A stretch of DNA of 64,000 nt. Source: Splendidivirga corallicola (GTDB lineage: Bacteria; Bacteroidota; Bacteroidia; Cytophagales; Cyclobacteriaceae). The position numbers and the translations under genes were made by a program. The stretch's first letter is position 1, and every line of letters begins with the position of its first letter. The notes below the pieces were generated by a model. The model was not told the DNA's origin and ran no database searches. It worked only from the letters and a program-made list of their open reading frames with translations. This document shows positions 24,208 through 32,818 of this stretch, piece after piece. Location: assembly GCA_030442035.1 (NCBI GenBank), contig JAUJEA010000001.1, positions 124,001 through 188,000 of the forward strand. The letters are read 5' to 3'.

Positions 24208-24238
24208 GGTGTCAGACATTTTTGGAATGTCAGGCACC
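24208..24238. repeat. REP palindrome copy 5, overlapping the end of the aminotransferase gene
   Basis: GGTGTCAGACATT, loop TTTGG, AATGTCAGGCACC. The minus-strand reading of this palindrome supplies the last codons GGT GCC and the TGA stop (24230-24232) of the aminotransferase gene. It also lies upstream of the RAYT start. Confidence 0.85.
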
Positions 24239-25084
24239 TTGATTCTTTGAAATGCCCGCAACATAAGCATCTTCAAAATCACTAAAGAGTCTGCTTAAAT
24301 CTTTTGTAACACTTCCTGGCTTTCCATCTCTGATTAAATGATTGTCGATCTTTACAACGGGCATTAATCTTTTCAAAGTACTGGTAATAAATGCTTCATC
24401 CGCTCCCGAGATTTCATCCAATCTCAATGATCTCTCTTCGACTTCATAGTGTTCTCTTGCCAGATGTAAAATTTTGCTTCTGGTGATCCCGGACAATATA
24501 CCTTGATCAGGCGTAATGATCACCTTGTTCTTTACTATGAAGAAATTACTTCGCGATAGTTCCGATATTATTTCTCCATTATGGTACAACACCTCCACTG
24601 CGCCTTCTTCCTGACACTTCTTTAACAACATCAAAGAGGTGATATAATTGATACTTTTAACTTCCGGAAATTCCCTGGTATAAAGATGTGTCAGGATTTT
24701 GACCCCATTTTGATAAACATCAGTCCCTGGTAGCTTCAGGTCATTGATCAGGATCACAAAATTAGATTTAGTCGGTATATATCCATTTTCCGAATAACCA
24801 CCTGTCATCACCAGCTTTATTCCCGATTCCTGATAGCCATTCAGGTTAATCAGTTCCTCAATTTTTTGTTTGATGAAATCCGGATGATAAGGATGATCCA
24901 AACCAAACAATTCAGCCGATCTCATAAAACGCCTGATGTAATCATCTATAAATAAGGGGATTCCTTGATGTGTTCTGAAAAAATCAAACACGCCATAACC
25001 TCTTAGTATTGAAAGATCCGAAACGTGCAACCTTGCCTCTTCACCAGGGACAATACGGTCATTTAGCAAATAATATTTACTCAT
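24230..25084 (-). CDS. Class IV PLP aminotransferase (BCAT / aminodeoxychorismate lyase type)
   Basis: 284 residues. LNDRIVPGEEARLHVSDLSILRGYGVFDFFRT is the class IV opening, EVKSINYITSLML has the PLP Lys (about residue 150), EVLYHNGEIISELSRSNFFIV and GILSGITRSKIL follow. It could be a branched-chain or D-amino-acid aminotransferase or PabC; the sequence alone does not settle which. The C-terminus is set by the REP palindrome, so the protein may have lost or gained a few residues. THX follows its start on the same strand upstream. Confidence 0.88.
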   Translation of the reverse strand: MSKYYLLNDRIVPGEEARLHVSDLSILRGYGVFDFFRTHQGIPLFIDDYIRRFMRSAELFGLDHPYHPDFIKQKIEELINLNGYQESGIKLVMTGGYSENGYIPTKSNFVILINDLKLPGTDVYQNGVKILTHLYTREFPEVKSINYITSLMLLKKCQEEGAVEVLYHNGEIISELSRSNFFIVKNKVIITPDQGILSGITRSKILHLAREHYEVEERSLRLDEISGADEAFITSTLKRLMPVVKIDNHLIRDGKPGSVTKDLSRLFSDFEDAYVAGISKNQGA

Positions 25085-25101
25085 AATTTAAAATTGTGGA
25101 T

Positions 25102-25130
25102 AAAAAAATAACCGGATTTCCCGGTTATTT
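25102..25130 (-). terminator. Terminator overlapping the THX stop codon
   Basis: AAATAACCGG (25106-25115) / CCGGTTATTT (25121-25130) form a 10-bp stem with a 5-base loop; A25102-25108 gives the U-run on the minus strand, and T25128-25133 gives one on the plus strand, so it may act both ways. The TAA of THX (25125-25127) lies inside the stem. Confidence 0.85.
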
Positions 25131-25250
25131 TTTAGTCTCTTCTTTTTTCCCTTTTGTATCTTCGGCTACTTTCTTTTTCTTGGGTCTGGAATTGCCAAAG
25201 GTACCTTTGGTTATTTTACCTTTCCTGGTTTTTTTATCACCTTTTCCCAT
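25125..25250 (-). CDS. 30S ribosomal protein THX-like small basic protein
   Basis: 41 residues, found by reading the minus strand; too short for ORF calling. It starts MGKGDKKTRKGKITKGTFG, continues NSRPKKKK and ends in a Lys/Glu-rich tail. The opening GKGDKKT(R/K)KGKI and SRPKKKK match the bacterial THX protein of the 30S subunit, common in Bacteroidota. A terminator overlaps its stop codon. The next minus-strand gene (aminotransferase) begins 41 bases downstream, so the two are not simply co-transcribed. Confidence 0.88.
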   Translation of the reverse strand: MGKGDKKTRKGKITKGTFGNSRPKKKKVAEDTKGKKEETKK

Positions 25251-25309
25251 AATTAAGCTGTTAGTGAATCGATTAAGTTACGATTTGACCTAAACAAATA
25301 TAAAAATAT

Positions 25310-27379
25310 TTACCAAATCTTCACCCTCACACTATCAGCTCGATACATACCATCGCCTGGTTGTACGTTAAATGCTTGATAGAACTCTTCCATATTGGAA
25401 ATTGGTCCGTTGGCACGAAACATTCCAGGTGAATGAGGATCTGTATTGATCTGTGTTCTTAAGGTTTCGTCACGATATTTAATTCTCCAAATGGTGCCCC
25501 AAGACATGAAAAAGCGTTGCTCTGGTGTTAATCCGTCAATATTTTCCGGTCTTCCGTTTTCTTTCAAATGTCGTTGTAGGCCATCATAAGCAACCGAAAT
25601 TCCACCAAGATCTCCAATATTCTCTCCGAGTGTAAATTCACCATTCACAAAAACACTATCAAGTGCTTCGTATCCACTGTATTGCTCAGCCAACAAGGTA
25701 GTTTTACCCTTGAATTTTGTCAGATCCTCTTCCGACCACCAGTTCCTAAGATTTCCATCAGCATCAAATCGACTTCCCTGATCATCAAAGCCATGAGATA
25801 TCTCATGACCTATTACAGCGCCAATACCTCCGTAGTTCAACGCTTCATCGGCCTTATAATCATAGAAAGGAGGCTGTAATATGGCTGCTGGAAAAACGAT
25901 TTCATTGTTTAAAGGATTATAGTAGGCATTGACCGTTTGAGGGGTCATTTGCCATTCCTTTTTATTCACAGGCTTGCCAAGCTTTGATATCTGATAATCA
26001 AATCCGAATTTGGTGGCATTCATCACATTCTGAATATAGGAGGCTTTTTCAGCTTCTTTTTCCACTACCAAGCCGGAATAATCCCTCCATTCATCAGGGT
26101 AACCTATTTTTACTGTGAAGGTACTCAGTTTTTTCAATGCCATTTCTTTGGTGGAATCAGACATCCAATCCAATTGTCTTATTCTTTCTCCAAAAGCAAC
26201 CTTTATATTGTCAACCATTTTGAGCGCGTTTTCTTTGGCCTCGGGTGGAAAAGTTTCATCGACATATAATTTTCCAATGGCTTCCCCAAGCGCACCACTT
26301 GCCATACCCAGAACTCGCTTCCATCTTGGACGCATTTCTTCAGTACCTCTTAGTTCTTTACCATAGAAATCAAAATTGGCACTAACAAATTCATGATTAA
26401 GATAACCCGCTGCTCCGTTGATGGCAGACCATCTAAGGTATTCTTTCCATTGATCAATAGGTGTGGATTTGAGTATTGCTTCAAACTCTTCCATAAATTT
26501 TGGCGCTGTCACGATAAGAGTATCTTCGCTTACACCCAAATCAGTCAGATAGGCCTTCCAATTGATAGATGGATTGATCTCTGTCAGCTGATCCAAGGAC
26601 ATTTTGTTGTAAAGCAGAGGAATATTTCTTCTTTCTACATTAGTTAGGGATGCATTTGCCAGGCGTGTCTCGAGTGCCATAATATTATCAGCTTGCCTTG
26701 CAGCGTCTTCAGGGGTATCGCCTAAGAGGCCCAACATTCTGGCAATATGCTTAACATACTTCGCTTTTATTTCCTCCGATTTTTCATCAGTTTTTGTGTA
26801 ATAATCTCTATCAGGGAGTCCCATACCTCCTTGCCCTAGATAGGCCGCCATTTTTTTACTGTTCTTCAGATCAGCCAGGATAAAGAATGAAAAGAAAGCG
26901 CCACCTCCATACGTTTCTTGCTCTGCCAGATATTCCTGAAGGTCCTGTGTATTGGTAATACCGGCAATTTGGTCGAAAATTGGCTGTAATGGTTTGGTTC
27001 CTACCGATTCTGCTAAAAGAGAATCCATACCAACACTAAAAAAATCAGCTGCTTTTCTCTGATCACTTCCGTCTGCATATTGCTCATTGGCACCTGCCTT
27101 TTTCAAAACTTCTAATACAACATCATTGTTGTCTTCTCTTAATTCATTAAAACTACCCCATCTTCCCTGATCTGCAGGGATTTCAGTATTTTTAATCCAG
27201 TTACCATTTACAAAGGCGAAGAAATCATCTGCCGGACTTATGGTAGAATCTATGTTCGTAAGGTCCAATCCATGATGTGTTTCCTCTTCAGTTCCTTTTT
27301 GATAGTCAGTGCAACTAAAAGAAAACAGGGTGATTAAGAGTAAGATGTAAATAGAAAATCTCTTTGGGTTTGTGTTCAT
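25310..27379 (-). CDS. M13 family zinc metallopeptidase, lipoprotein (PepO-like)
   Basis: 689 residues with a lipoprotein signal (LLLITLFSFSC). Neprilysin-type features: NAYYNPLNNEIVFPAAIL, the zinc motif GHEISH (H525, H529), ENIGDLGG (third ligand E586) and FFMSWGTIWR near the end. M13 enzymes cleave short peptides outside the cytoplasm. Full length for the family. No operon partner; the divergent gene at 27541 shares a 160-base spacer. Confidence 0.95.
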   Translation of the reverse strand: MNTNPKRFSIYILLLITLFSFSCTDYQKGTEEETHHGLDLTNIDSTISPADDFFAFVNGNWIKNTEIPADQGRWGSFNELREDNNDVVLEVLKKAGANEQYADGSDQRKAADFFSVGMDSLLAESVGTKPLQPIFDQIAGITNTQDLQEYLAEQETYGGGAFFSFFILADLKNSKKMAAYLGQGGMGLPDRDYYTKTDEKSEEIKAKYVKHIARMLGLLGDTPEDAARQADNIMALETRLANASLTNVERRNIPLLYNKMSLDQLTEINPSINWKAYLTDLGVSEDTLIVTAPKFMEEFEAILKSTPIDQWKEYLRWSAINGAAGYLNHEFVSANFDFYGKELRGTEEMRPRWKRVLGMASGALGEAIGKLYVDETFPPEAKENALKMVDNIKVAFGERIRQLDWMSDSTKEMALKKLSTFTVKIGYPDEWRDYSGLVVEKEAEKASYIQNVMNATKFGFDYQISKLGKPVNKKEWQMTPQTVNAYYNPLNNEIVFPAAILQPPFYDYKADEALNYGGIGAVIGHEISHGFDDQGSRFDADGNLRNWWSEEDLTKFKGKTTLLAEQYSGYEALDSVFVNGEFTLGENIGDLGGISVAYDGLQRHLKENGRPENIDGLTPEQRFFMSWGTIWRIKYRDETLRTQINTDPHSPGMFRANGPISNMEEFYQAFNVQPGDGMYRADSVRVKIW

Positions 27380-27540
27380 CTTGTCAATTTTTAGTGAGAG
27401 TTTTAAAGTTAAAAAAATTTCATTGGCTACCGCATTCTTTTACAACTGCGGTCAAAAAAAGGTATATTTAGTAAATAAAACAGTATTTGGTTTGAACCAT
27501 ATTTGGTTCCATATTGTCAAACGGTTTAATAACATAATTC

Positions 27541-28008
27541 ATGGCGAAGGCGAATCTTAATCTTATTGAGGCTATCAGAAAAGCAGCTCAAAAAATAAAA
27601 AATTCGAAACATTATCAGTGGGGACATATGGGATCATGCAATTGCGGACATCTGGCACAGGAAATCACCAAATTGTCAAAATCACAAATCCATGAATATG
27701 CTATGCGAAAATATGGCGACTGGACCGAACAGTGTATGGATTACTGCCCGACCAGCCGCTATCCAATGGATCTGGTTATTTCAACCATGCTTGATGCAGG
27801 GCTTGACATTGATGATTTGAAAAACCTGGAAAGATTATCTGACAGAGAAGTGCTTAAAACATTTCCAATAGAAGAAAGAAACCTTCGTCACAATGTCAAA
27901 CAAGATGTTGTCAAGTATATGATGGCCTGGGCAAAACTGTTGGAAGAACAATTAATTCAGCATATTTCTTTACCAAGTGTACAAATCAAAGATGGTGTGA
28001 CAGGTTAG
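27541..28008 (+). CDS. Cys/His-containing protein of unknown function
   Basis: 155 residues, soluble, no signal peptide. GSCNCGHLAQ (about 32-41) and QCMDYCPTSRYPMD (about 64-77) give four Cys and a His that could form a metal site. The rest is helical, including a long amphipathic end (NVKQDVVKYMMAWAKLLEEQL). I do not recognise a family. ATG at 27541. Neighbours (M13 peptidase, GNAT) give no functional hint. Confidence 0.6.
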   Translation: MAKANLNLIEAIRKAAQKIKNSKHYQWGHMGSCNCGHLAQEITKLSKSQIHEYAMRKYGDWTEQCMDYCPTSRYPMDLVISTMLDAGLDIDDLKNLERLSDREVLKTFPIEERNLRHNVKQDVVKYMMAWAKLLEEQLIQHISLPSVQIKDGVTG

Positions 28009-28025
28009 GCGGTGAACATTTATAC

Positions 28026-28571
28026 TCAATCTTTATTAAGAACAAAGCACAAACAGTCTTTCGCGCGATTTTCCTGATTTATGAACTTGCACCAATTTCT
28101 CAGAACTCCTTCCCTTTCCATACCCGCTTTTTCCAGGACTCTTACAGAGGCGATATTATCCATATCACAAACGGCCCAGATTCTATAAACTTCAGGTTGC
28201 TCCTTAAGCCAGTTATTCAATGCTATCACTGCTTCTGTTGTATAACCCTTTCCTGAATATTGATCATTGATAATATATCCAATAGAAACTTTGCCTTCTT
28301 CATTGATGAAACCCGTAGAACCAATCAATTCATTTTCGTTTTTTAATAGAATAGCATAAGCATAATCAGTACCTTTTTCCCAGGCTTCCAATGCATATGC
28401 TAAAAATGCATTTGTATCTTCAATGTCCTTATGCGTCGGCCACGACACGTATTTTGTAAGATGAGGATGTTTGGCATACTTATGAAAAATATCAGCAGCA
28501 TCACTCATTTTCAACTTCCGGACAATGAGCCTTTCCGTTTCAAATACCTGAGGAGGATTTAATTTATTCAT
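28026..28571 (-). CDS. RimJ/RimL-type GNAT N-acetyltransferase
   Basis: 181 residues. ETERLIVRKLKMSDAADIF opening, GSTGFINEEGKVSIGYIINDQYSGKGYTTEAV (acetyl-CoA loop), YRIWAVCDMDNIASVRVLEKAGMEREGVLRN. Transfers acetyl groups, probably to an N-terminal amine or small molecule; substrate unknown. Convergent with the 27541 gene (17 bases) and nearly divergent from the 28638 gene. Confidence 0.9.
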   Translation of the reverse strand: MNKLNPPQVFETERLIVRKLKMSDAADIFHKYAKHPHLTKYVSWPTHKDIEDTNAFLAYALEAWEKGTDYAYAILLKNENELIGSTGFINEEGKVSIGYIINDQYSGKGYTTEAVIALNNWLKEQPEVYRIWAVCDMDNIASVRVLEKAGMEREGVLRNWCKFINQENRAKDCLCFVLNKD

Positions 28572-28637
28572 ATCAAAATGATATTTTTGATCAGCAATAT
28601 ATCATCGAACTGTCTCTACAACTCCAAATTGTCATCA

Positions 28638-28874
28638 ATGAATCCTAACGTAGTACATCAATATTATAAAAAAACCTTGGGCGAATTTACCATTCTTGTC
28701 AGAGTGGACCCTGTTACTTTTGATGGATTGGAGCTCATTGTACACAAAAATGGCGAGATTCAAAAAACAGAACGAACATTTGATGAGGAAATTTATGAAG
28801 ACCTTGATGCCGATGAATTTGAAGAAGCCAGCCCACTTGAATTTAATCTCTATTTAAAAGGTCTTGTTAAGTGA
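28638..28874 (+). CDS. Small acidic protein of unknown function
   Basis: 78 residues from ATG 28638 (MNPNVVHQYYKKTLGEF). Mixed alpha/beta with an acidic patch (FDEEIYEDLDADEFEEAS). No recognisable motif, signal or TM segment. The longer frame from 28578 lies in the spacer and lacks conservation signs, so the later ATG is preferred. Resembles small hypothetical proteins common in Bacteroidota; function unknown. Confidence 0.6.
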   Translation: MNPNVVHQYYKKTLGEFTILVRVDPVTFDGLELIVHKNGEIQKTERTFDEEIYEDLDADEFEEASPLEFNLYLKGLVK

Positions 28875-28875
28875 A

Positions 28876-28907
28876 GTTTTGAGTTTTTAGTTTTGAATTT
28901 TGAGTCG
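28876..28907. repeat. Octamer-like run after the 28638 gene
   Basis: AGTTTTGA, GTTTTTAG, TTTTGAAT, TTTGAGTC in series, beginning 2 bases past the stop. Same style as the runs before trpC, trpB and trpA. Confidence 0.45.
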
Positions 28908-28934
28908 TTGACAAGATACTTTTAGAAGAGGCCG

Positions 28935-30173
28935 CTATCCAGCCAATTGTTTTACTACATTCAACAATACATTAGCTCCGGCTTCGATATCTTCTTCACT
29001 GCTGAACTCATTAACATTATGACTTATACCATTTTTACTCGGTATAAATATCATAGCCGTAGGACAAATGGAAGCCATCATTTGCGCATCATGGCCGGCA
29101 CCGCTAACCATTTTTTTACAACCAAGACCAAGTTCTACGGCAGTATTCTCAATTAAATCAGCAATCCCTTGATCAAAATTCACAGGAGCAAATCTAACCA
29201 GCTCCTTTTTTACAAAAGAGGTTCCCTCCTCAACTGATATTTTATGGATATAATCATCAAGTTTTTGTTGTGCTTTTTCAAGCAATCCTTTGTCAGGATT
29301 TCTCAGGTCCACTGTGAATCGGGCCTGCTCTGCCACTACATTAATTGCATTGGGCAAGAGTTCTACCAATCCTACCGTTCCTACTTGCCCGTTACCAATC
29401 TCCTTGGTTAGATTTCTAATGAACCGGGTAACCATGGAAGCCACATAAGCTGCATCTTTCCTCAATTGCATTGGCGTTGTACCGGCATGGCTTGCACTTC
29501 CGGTTACAACATACTCAGTCCAGAATATACCTTGCAATCTTTCAACCGCTCCGATTTGCAATCCTTCATTTTCCAAAATTGGTCCCTGCTCAATATGGAG
29601 CTCAATAAATGCCTTCGCCTGAAAGGGCTTAGACCAAGGCTCTCCATGATAACCGATCCTATTTAATTCGTCCTTTAGGATTACACCTGGGTTTGCCAGA
29701 TCTCGTGCTTTAAGGAGTGTATCTATGTTTTCAGCACCACTTAATGCAAGGCTTCCCATCATATCAGGTGTAAATCTCGCCCCTTCTTCATTTGTAAAGT
29801 TGATCAACGCAATTGGGTGTTTTGTTTGAATACCTTGTTCGTTTAATATCTCTATCACCTCTAATCCTGCCAAAACTCCCAGACTACCATCATATTTGCC
29901 ACCAGTAGCAACAGTATCCAGATGAGATCCGATCGCTACAGGGGGTAGATTTTTCTGTCCTGTTCGTAATCCAACCATATTACCAATAGCATCAACTTTA
30001 ATCTCCAATCCTTGCTCCTTCATCCATTCTGAAAAGAGATCCCTGGAAATTTTGTCTTCATCCGTCAGGGCTAATCGGCAAACACCTCCACCCTCGATGG
30101 CACCGATTTCTGCCATTTGCATCATGCGTCCCATCAGGCGTTTTATATTTATCATTGATTGTTTGATCTTCAT
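28935..30173 (-). CDS. M20-family amidohydrolase (N-carbamoyl-amino-acid / allantoate hydrolase type)
   Basis: 412 residues. AIGSHLDTVATGGKYDGSLGVLAGLEV gives the first metal His and bridging Asp, NFTNEEGARFTPDMMGS the catalytic Glu and metal Glu, LHIEQGPILE a further metal His, and GAGHDAQMMA a late His. This is the HyuC/AmaB/AllC subfamily of M20 enzymes. The true substrate (ureido acid or allantoate) cannot be read from sequence, and no purine or hydantoin genes are adjacent. Confidence 0.9.
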   Translation of the reverse strand: MKIKQSMINIKRLMGRMMQMAEIGAIEGGGVCRLALTDEDKISRDLFSEWMKEQGLEIKVDAIGNMVGLRTGQKNLPPVAIGSHLDTVATGGKYDGSLGVLAGLEVIEILNEQGIQTKHPIALINFTNEEGARFTPDMMGSLALSGAENIDTLLKARDLANPGVILKDELNRIGYHGEPWSKPFQAKAFIELHIEQGPILENEGLQIGAVERLQGIFWTEYVVTGSASHAGTTPMQLRKDAAYVASMVTRFIRNLTKEIGNGQVGTVGLVELLPNAINVVAEQARFTVDLRNPDKGLLEKAQQKLDDYIHKISVEEGTSFVKKELVRFAPVNFDQGIADLIENTAVELGLGCKKMVSGAGHDAQMMASICPTAMIFIPSKNGISHNVNEFSSEEDIEAGANVLLNVVKQLAG

Positions 30174-30317
30174 GTTAAGGGTATTTCACTGCTTTTTTAA
30201 CAAACAACTCCATTGGAAACTATCCAAATCTATGGAAAAATTAAACATCAAATAGACTAATTCGTAATGAAGATAAGTTGTTTATTGTAAAAATTAGTAG
30301 CACTTAAATACCCCAAA

Positions 30318-30620
30318 ATGTCTAAGTTTTATGATTTAATCAATCACTCGGAAATTCCTGTTCTGGTTGATTTTTATGCTGATTGGTGTGGCCCGTGCAA
30401 AACCATGTCCCCGATTGTACAGGACTTTGCCAAGGAAATGAGTGGAGAAGTGAAAGTACTGAAAGTGGATGTTGACAAAAATCAACAAGTGGCTATGAAG
30501 TATCAGATACAAGGGATTCCAACACTTATTTTATTTCATAAAGGAAAAATCCTTTGGAGACAAAGTGGTGTCGTACAAAAACCTCAATTAATACAAGTGA
30601 TAAAAAGTTTTGCTACTTAA
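30318..30620 (+). CDS. trxA: Thioredoxin
   Basis: 100 residues, a minimal thioredoxin fold with WCGPC (residues 23-27) in VDFYADWCGPCKTMSP, then IPTLILFHKG with the cis-Pro. No signal peptide, so it is cytoplasmic. It reduces disulfides using thioredoxin reductase. Monocistronic, oriented away from the M20 gene. A 33-base imperfect palindrome (30700-30732) lies in the spacer to the next gene. Confidence 0.95.
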   Translation: MSKFYDLINHSEIPVLVDFYADWCGPCKTMSPIVQDFAKEMSGEVKVLKVDVDKNQQVAMKYQIQGIPTLILFHKGKILWRQSGVVQKPQLIQVIKSFAT

Positions 30621-30780
30621 TTTATAATTTAGCAACTTAATCAATAAACCAAAATAAAAACCGAACGGGCTATATTCGAGATTCCGATTAATCAGGGCAA
30701 TACGTACTTTCCCAGCTTGCTGGAAAGCGTATGGTCAAACTAATATTTGATATCTCAACAGCCGATAAATTTTCAAACAA

Positions 30781-31146
30781 ATGAAGAAGAATATCCTGAC
30801 GCTTAGTTTATTATTTGCCATTTCTCTTTGTCTTTCTTTTATTCCGGCAGAGCAAAAATTTTTACCTACCTCGCTGAGAATTACCATTATTAATGAGCTT
30901 GGAAATGTTGAGGAGGGGGCAAAGGTAATCCTGTATAAATCCAAGGAAGATTACAATCAAGAAAAAAATGCCATTGGCGAACCACAAACGACAGATAAAA
31001 AAGGCAGGGTCACCTTCAAAAAACTTGAGCCTGTTGTGTATTTCGTTCACGCAGAAAAAGGCGATAGAAATAATTATGGAGCTGGTGTTCAAACTGACAC
31101 GTTACAGGAAGGTAGGATCAACAAAGTCAATATTGTGATCGAGTAG
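30781..31146 (+). CDS. Secreted protein with a regulatory-like beta-sandwich fold
   Basis: 121 residues with signal peptide (NILTLSLLFAISLCLSFIPAE). The mature domain LRITIINELGNVEEGAKVILYKSKED followed by TTDKKGRVTFKKLEPVVYFVHAEKG matches the CarboxypepD_reg/CNA-B-like beta-sandwich used as a folding or binding module. No enzyme or anchor motif. Probably periplasmic. Function unknown. Confidence 0.6.
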   Translation: MKKNILTLSLLFAISLCLSFIPAEQKFLPTSLRITIINELGNVEEGAKVILYKSKEDYNQEKNAIGEPQTTDKKGRVTFKKLEPVVYFVHAEKGDRNNYGAGVQTDTLQEGRINKVNIVIE

Positions 31147-31251
31147 TCATGCACCATTTTCATTTCACAATAAGACATCACCTGAAATGAATATTTGATA
31201 AACTTATCATTCAAAGATTCTCATCATACTTAATCAAATTCATAGTCTCCG

Positions 31252-32322
31252 TTGAAGCTTCCAACTGATACAAGTGACATCTTAATTTATGGTTCCTATG
31301 GATATACAGGCACCTTAATTGCTGAGCAGGCTGTTGAAAAAGGGCTTTATCCTCTATTGGCAGGAAGAAATGAATCAAAAACAGCATTCCTTGCCAACAG
31401 ATTAAATCTCCCGTATATCGCATTTGATTTGGACAATAGTCAAACACTTCATGAGGTTTTGGATAGGGTGAAACTAGTGCTTAATTGTGCAGGTCCTTTT
31501 TCTGAAACCGCTAAACCAATGGTGGAGGCATGTATAGCAAAAGGTGTCCATTATCTTGATATAACGGGTGAAATCGAGGTTTTTGAATACATTGCTTCAA
31601 AAAATAATGAAGCTAAAGAAGCCAAGATCATGCTTATGCCTGGCGTGGGTTTCGATGTAGTACCTACAGATTGCCTGGCCTCCTACCTCAAACAGCAATT
31701 ACCGGATGCCAATGAACTGGAACTTGCCTTTAAGGGAGCCAATAAGATCTCCAGAGGTACTGCTTTGACTATGGTCAAGAATATTCACAAAGGAGGAGCT
31801 ATCAGGTCAAATGGTCAAATTATACCAGTGCCAGCCGGGTTCAAAACAAAGTTAATTGATTTTGGAAAGGGTGAACGTAGCACCGTTAGCATTCCATGGG
31901 GTGATGTTTCTACTGCCTATCACAGTACTAACATTCCTAATATTATTGTATATACTTTTACAAATAAAGGAACCATAAGGTTTCTGAAATTGAGCAATAA
32001 AATAAAGTGGTTGCTTGGTTCTCGATGGGTCCAAAACTTTCTCCGAAATAGAATTAACAAAAAATTGACCGGTCCGGATACACAAACGAGAAACACATCC
32101 TTTTCCTACATATGGGGTCAGGTTAAGAACCTTGAGGGTAAAAAAAGAACCGCATTGCTTAAAACAGCAGAAGGTTATAGACTAACTGCCGAAGCTGCGG
32201 TGCTGGCAATGGAAAAAGTGTTGGCAGGAAATATTTTTCCCGGTTTCAAAACACCTTCCATAGGCTTTGGCTATGATTTTGTGATGGAACTTCAGGATAC
32301 GGAAAGAAGGCTGTTGGATTAG
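31252..32322 (+). CDS. Saccharopine dehydrogenase-like NAD(P)-binding protein (enoyl reductase type)
   Basis: 356 residues starting at TTG 31252; a stop precedes it in frame and no ATG precedes the nucleotide site. IYGSYGYTGTLIAEQAVEKGLYPLLAGRN is the Rossmann dinucleotide loop, VLNCAGPFSETAKPMVEACIAKGVHYLDITGE the saccharopine-dehydrogenase core. Such proteins include trans-acting enoyl reductases of lipid synthesis. It is followed after 27 bases by a thioesterase, which fits a lipid role. Confidence 0.85.
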   Translation: MKLPTDTSDILIYGSYGYTGTLIAEQAVEKGLYPLLAGRNESKTAFLANRLNLPYIAFDLDNSQTLHEVLDRVKLVLNCAGPFSETAKPMVEACIAKGVHYLDITGEIEVFEYIASKNNEAKEAKIMLMPGVGFDVVPTDCLASYLKQQLPDANELELAFKGANKISRGTALTMVKNIHKGGAIRSNGQIIPVPAGFKTKLIDFGKGERSTVSIPWGDVSTAYHSTNIPNIIVYTFTNKGTIRFLKLSNKIKWLLGSRWVQNFLRNRINKKLTGPDTQTRNTSFSYIWGQVKNLEGKKRTALLKTAEGYRLTAEAAVLAMEKVLAGNIFPGFKTPSIGFGYDFVMELQDTERRLLD

Positions 32323-32349
32323 TTCCTCGCTTTAAATGATACATAAAAT

Positions 32350-32769
32350 ATGACAGGTAAATTTAAATACAATAAAGAAATTGAGGTAAGATGGGTTGAT
32401 CTGGATGCATTAAATCATGTGAACAATGCTAATTATCTGACTTATATAGAACAGGCTCGTCTTTATTATTTGCATGAGGTTTGTCAATGGGATCCCAGAA
32501 AAAGCGGAACAGTATTGGCCAATATAAAAATTGATTTTAAGCAGTCAATTATGCTAAGGGACTCACCTGTTGTATTTGTTCGATGCAATCGCATAGGCAA
32601 TAAAAGCTTCGATTTGGAGTATTTAATTATAGAAAAAGATGATCACGAAAAGATTTATGCAACTGGTTCTACAACCATGGTAACGCTTGATCTTGCCACG
32701 GGAAAAACCGAACGTGTACCGGATGTCTATCGAGAAAGACTCAGCGCTTTTGACGGCATACCAGGTTAA
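32350..32769 (+). CDS. Hotdog-fold acyl-CoA thioesterase (4HBT family)
   Basis: 139 residues. VRWVDLDALNHVNNANYLTYIEQARLYYL is the 4HBT signature with Asp and His at the thioester site. IKIDFKQSIML and the late strand MVTLDLATGK complete the hotdog. Hydrolyses acyl-CoA or acyl-ACP thioesters. Located directly downstream of the saccharopine dehydrogenase-like gene (27 bases), probably one transcription unit with it. Confidence 0.92.
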   Translation: MTGKFKYNKEIEVRWVDLDALNHVNNANYLTYIEQARLYYLHEVCQWDPRKSGTVLANIKIDFKQSIMLRDSPVVFVRCNRIGNKSFDLEYLIIEKDDHEKIYATGSTTMVTLDLATGKTERVPDVYRERLSAFDGIPG

Positions 32770-32818
32770 AAATTCTGAACATAATTAAACTAATCCTAAA
32801 TACTATTACCCTTACAAC

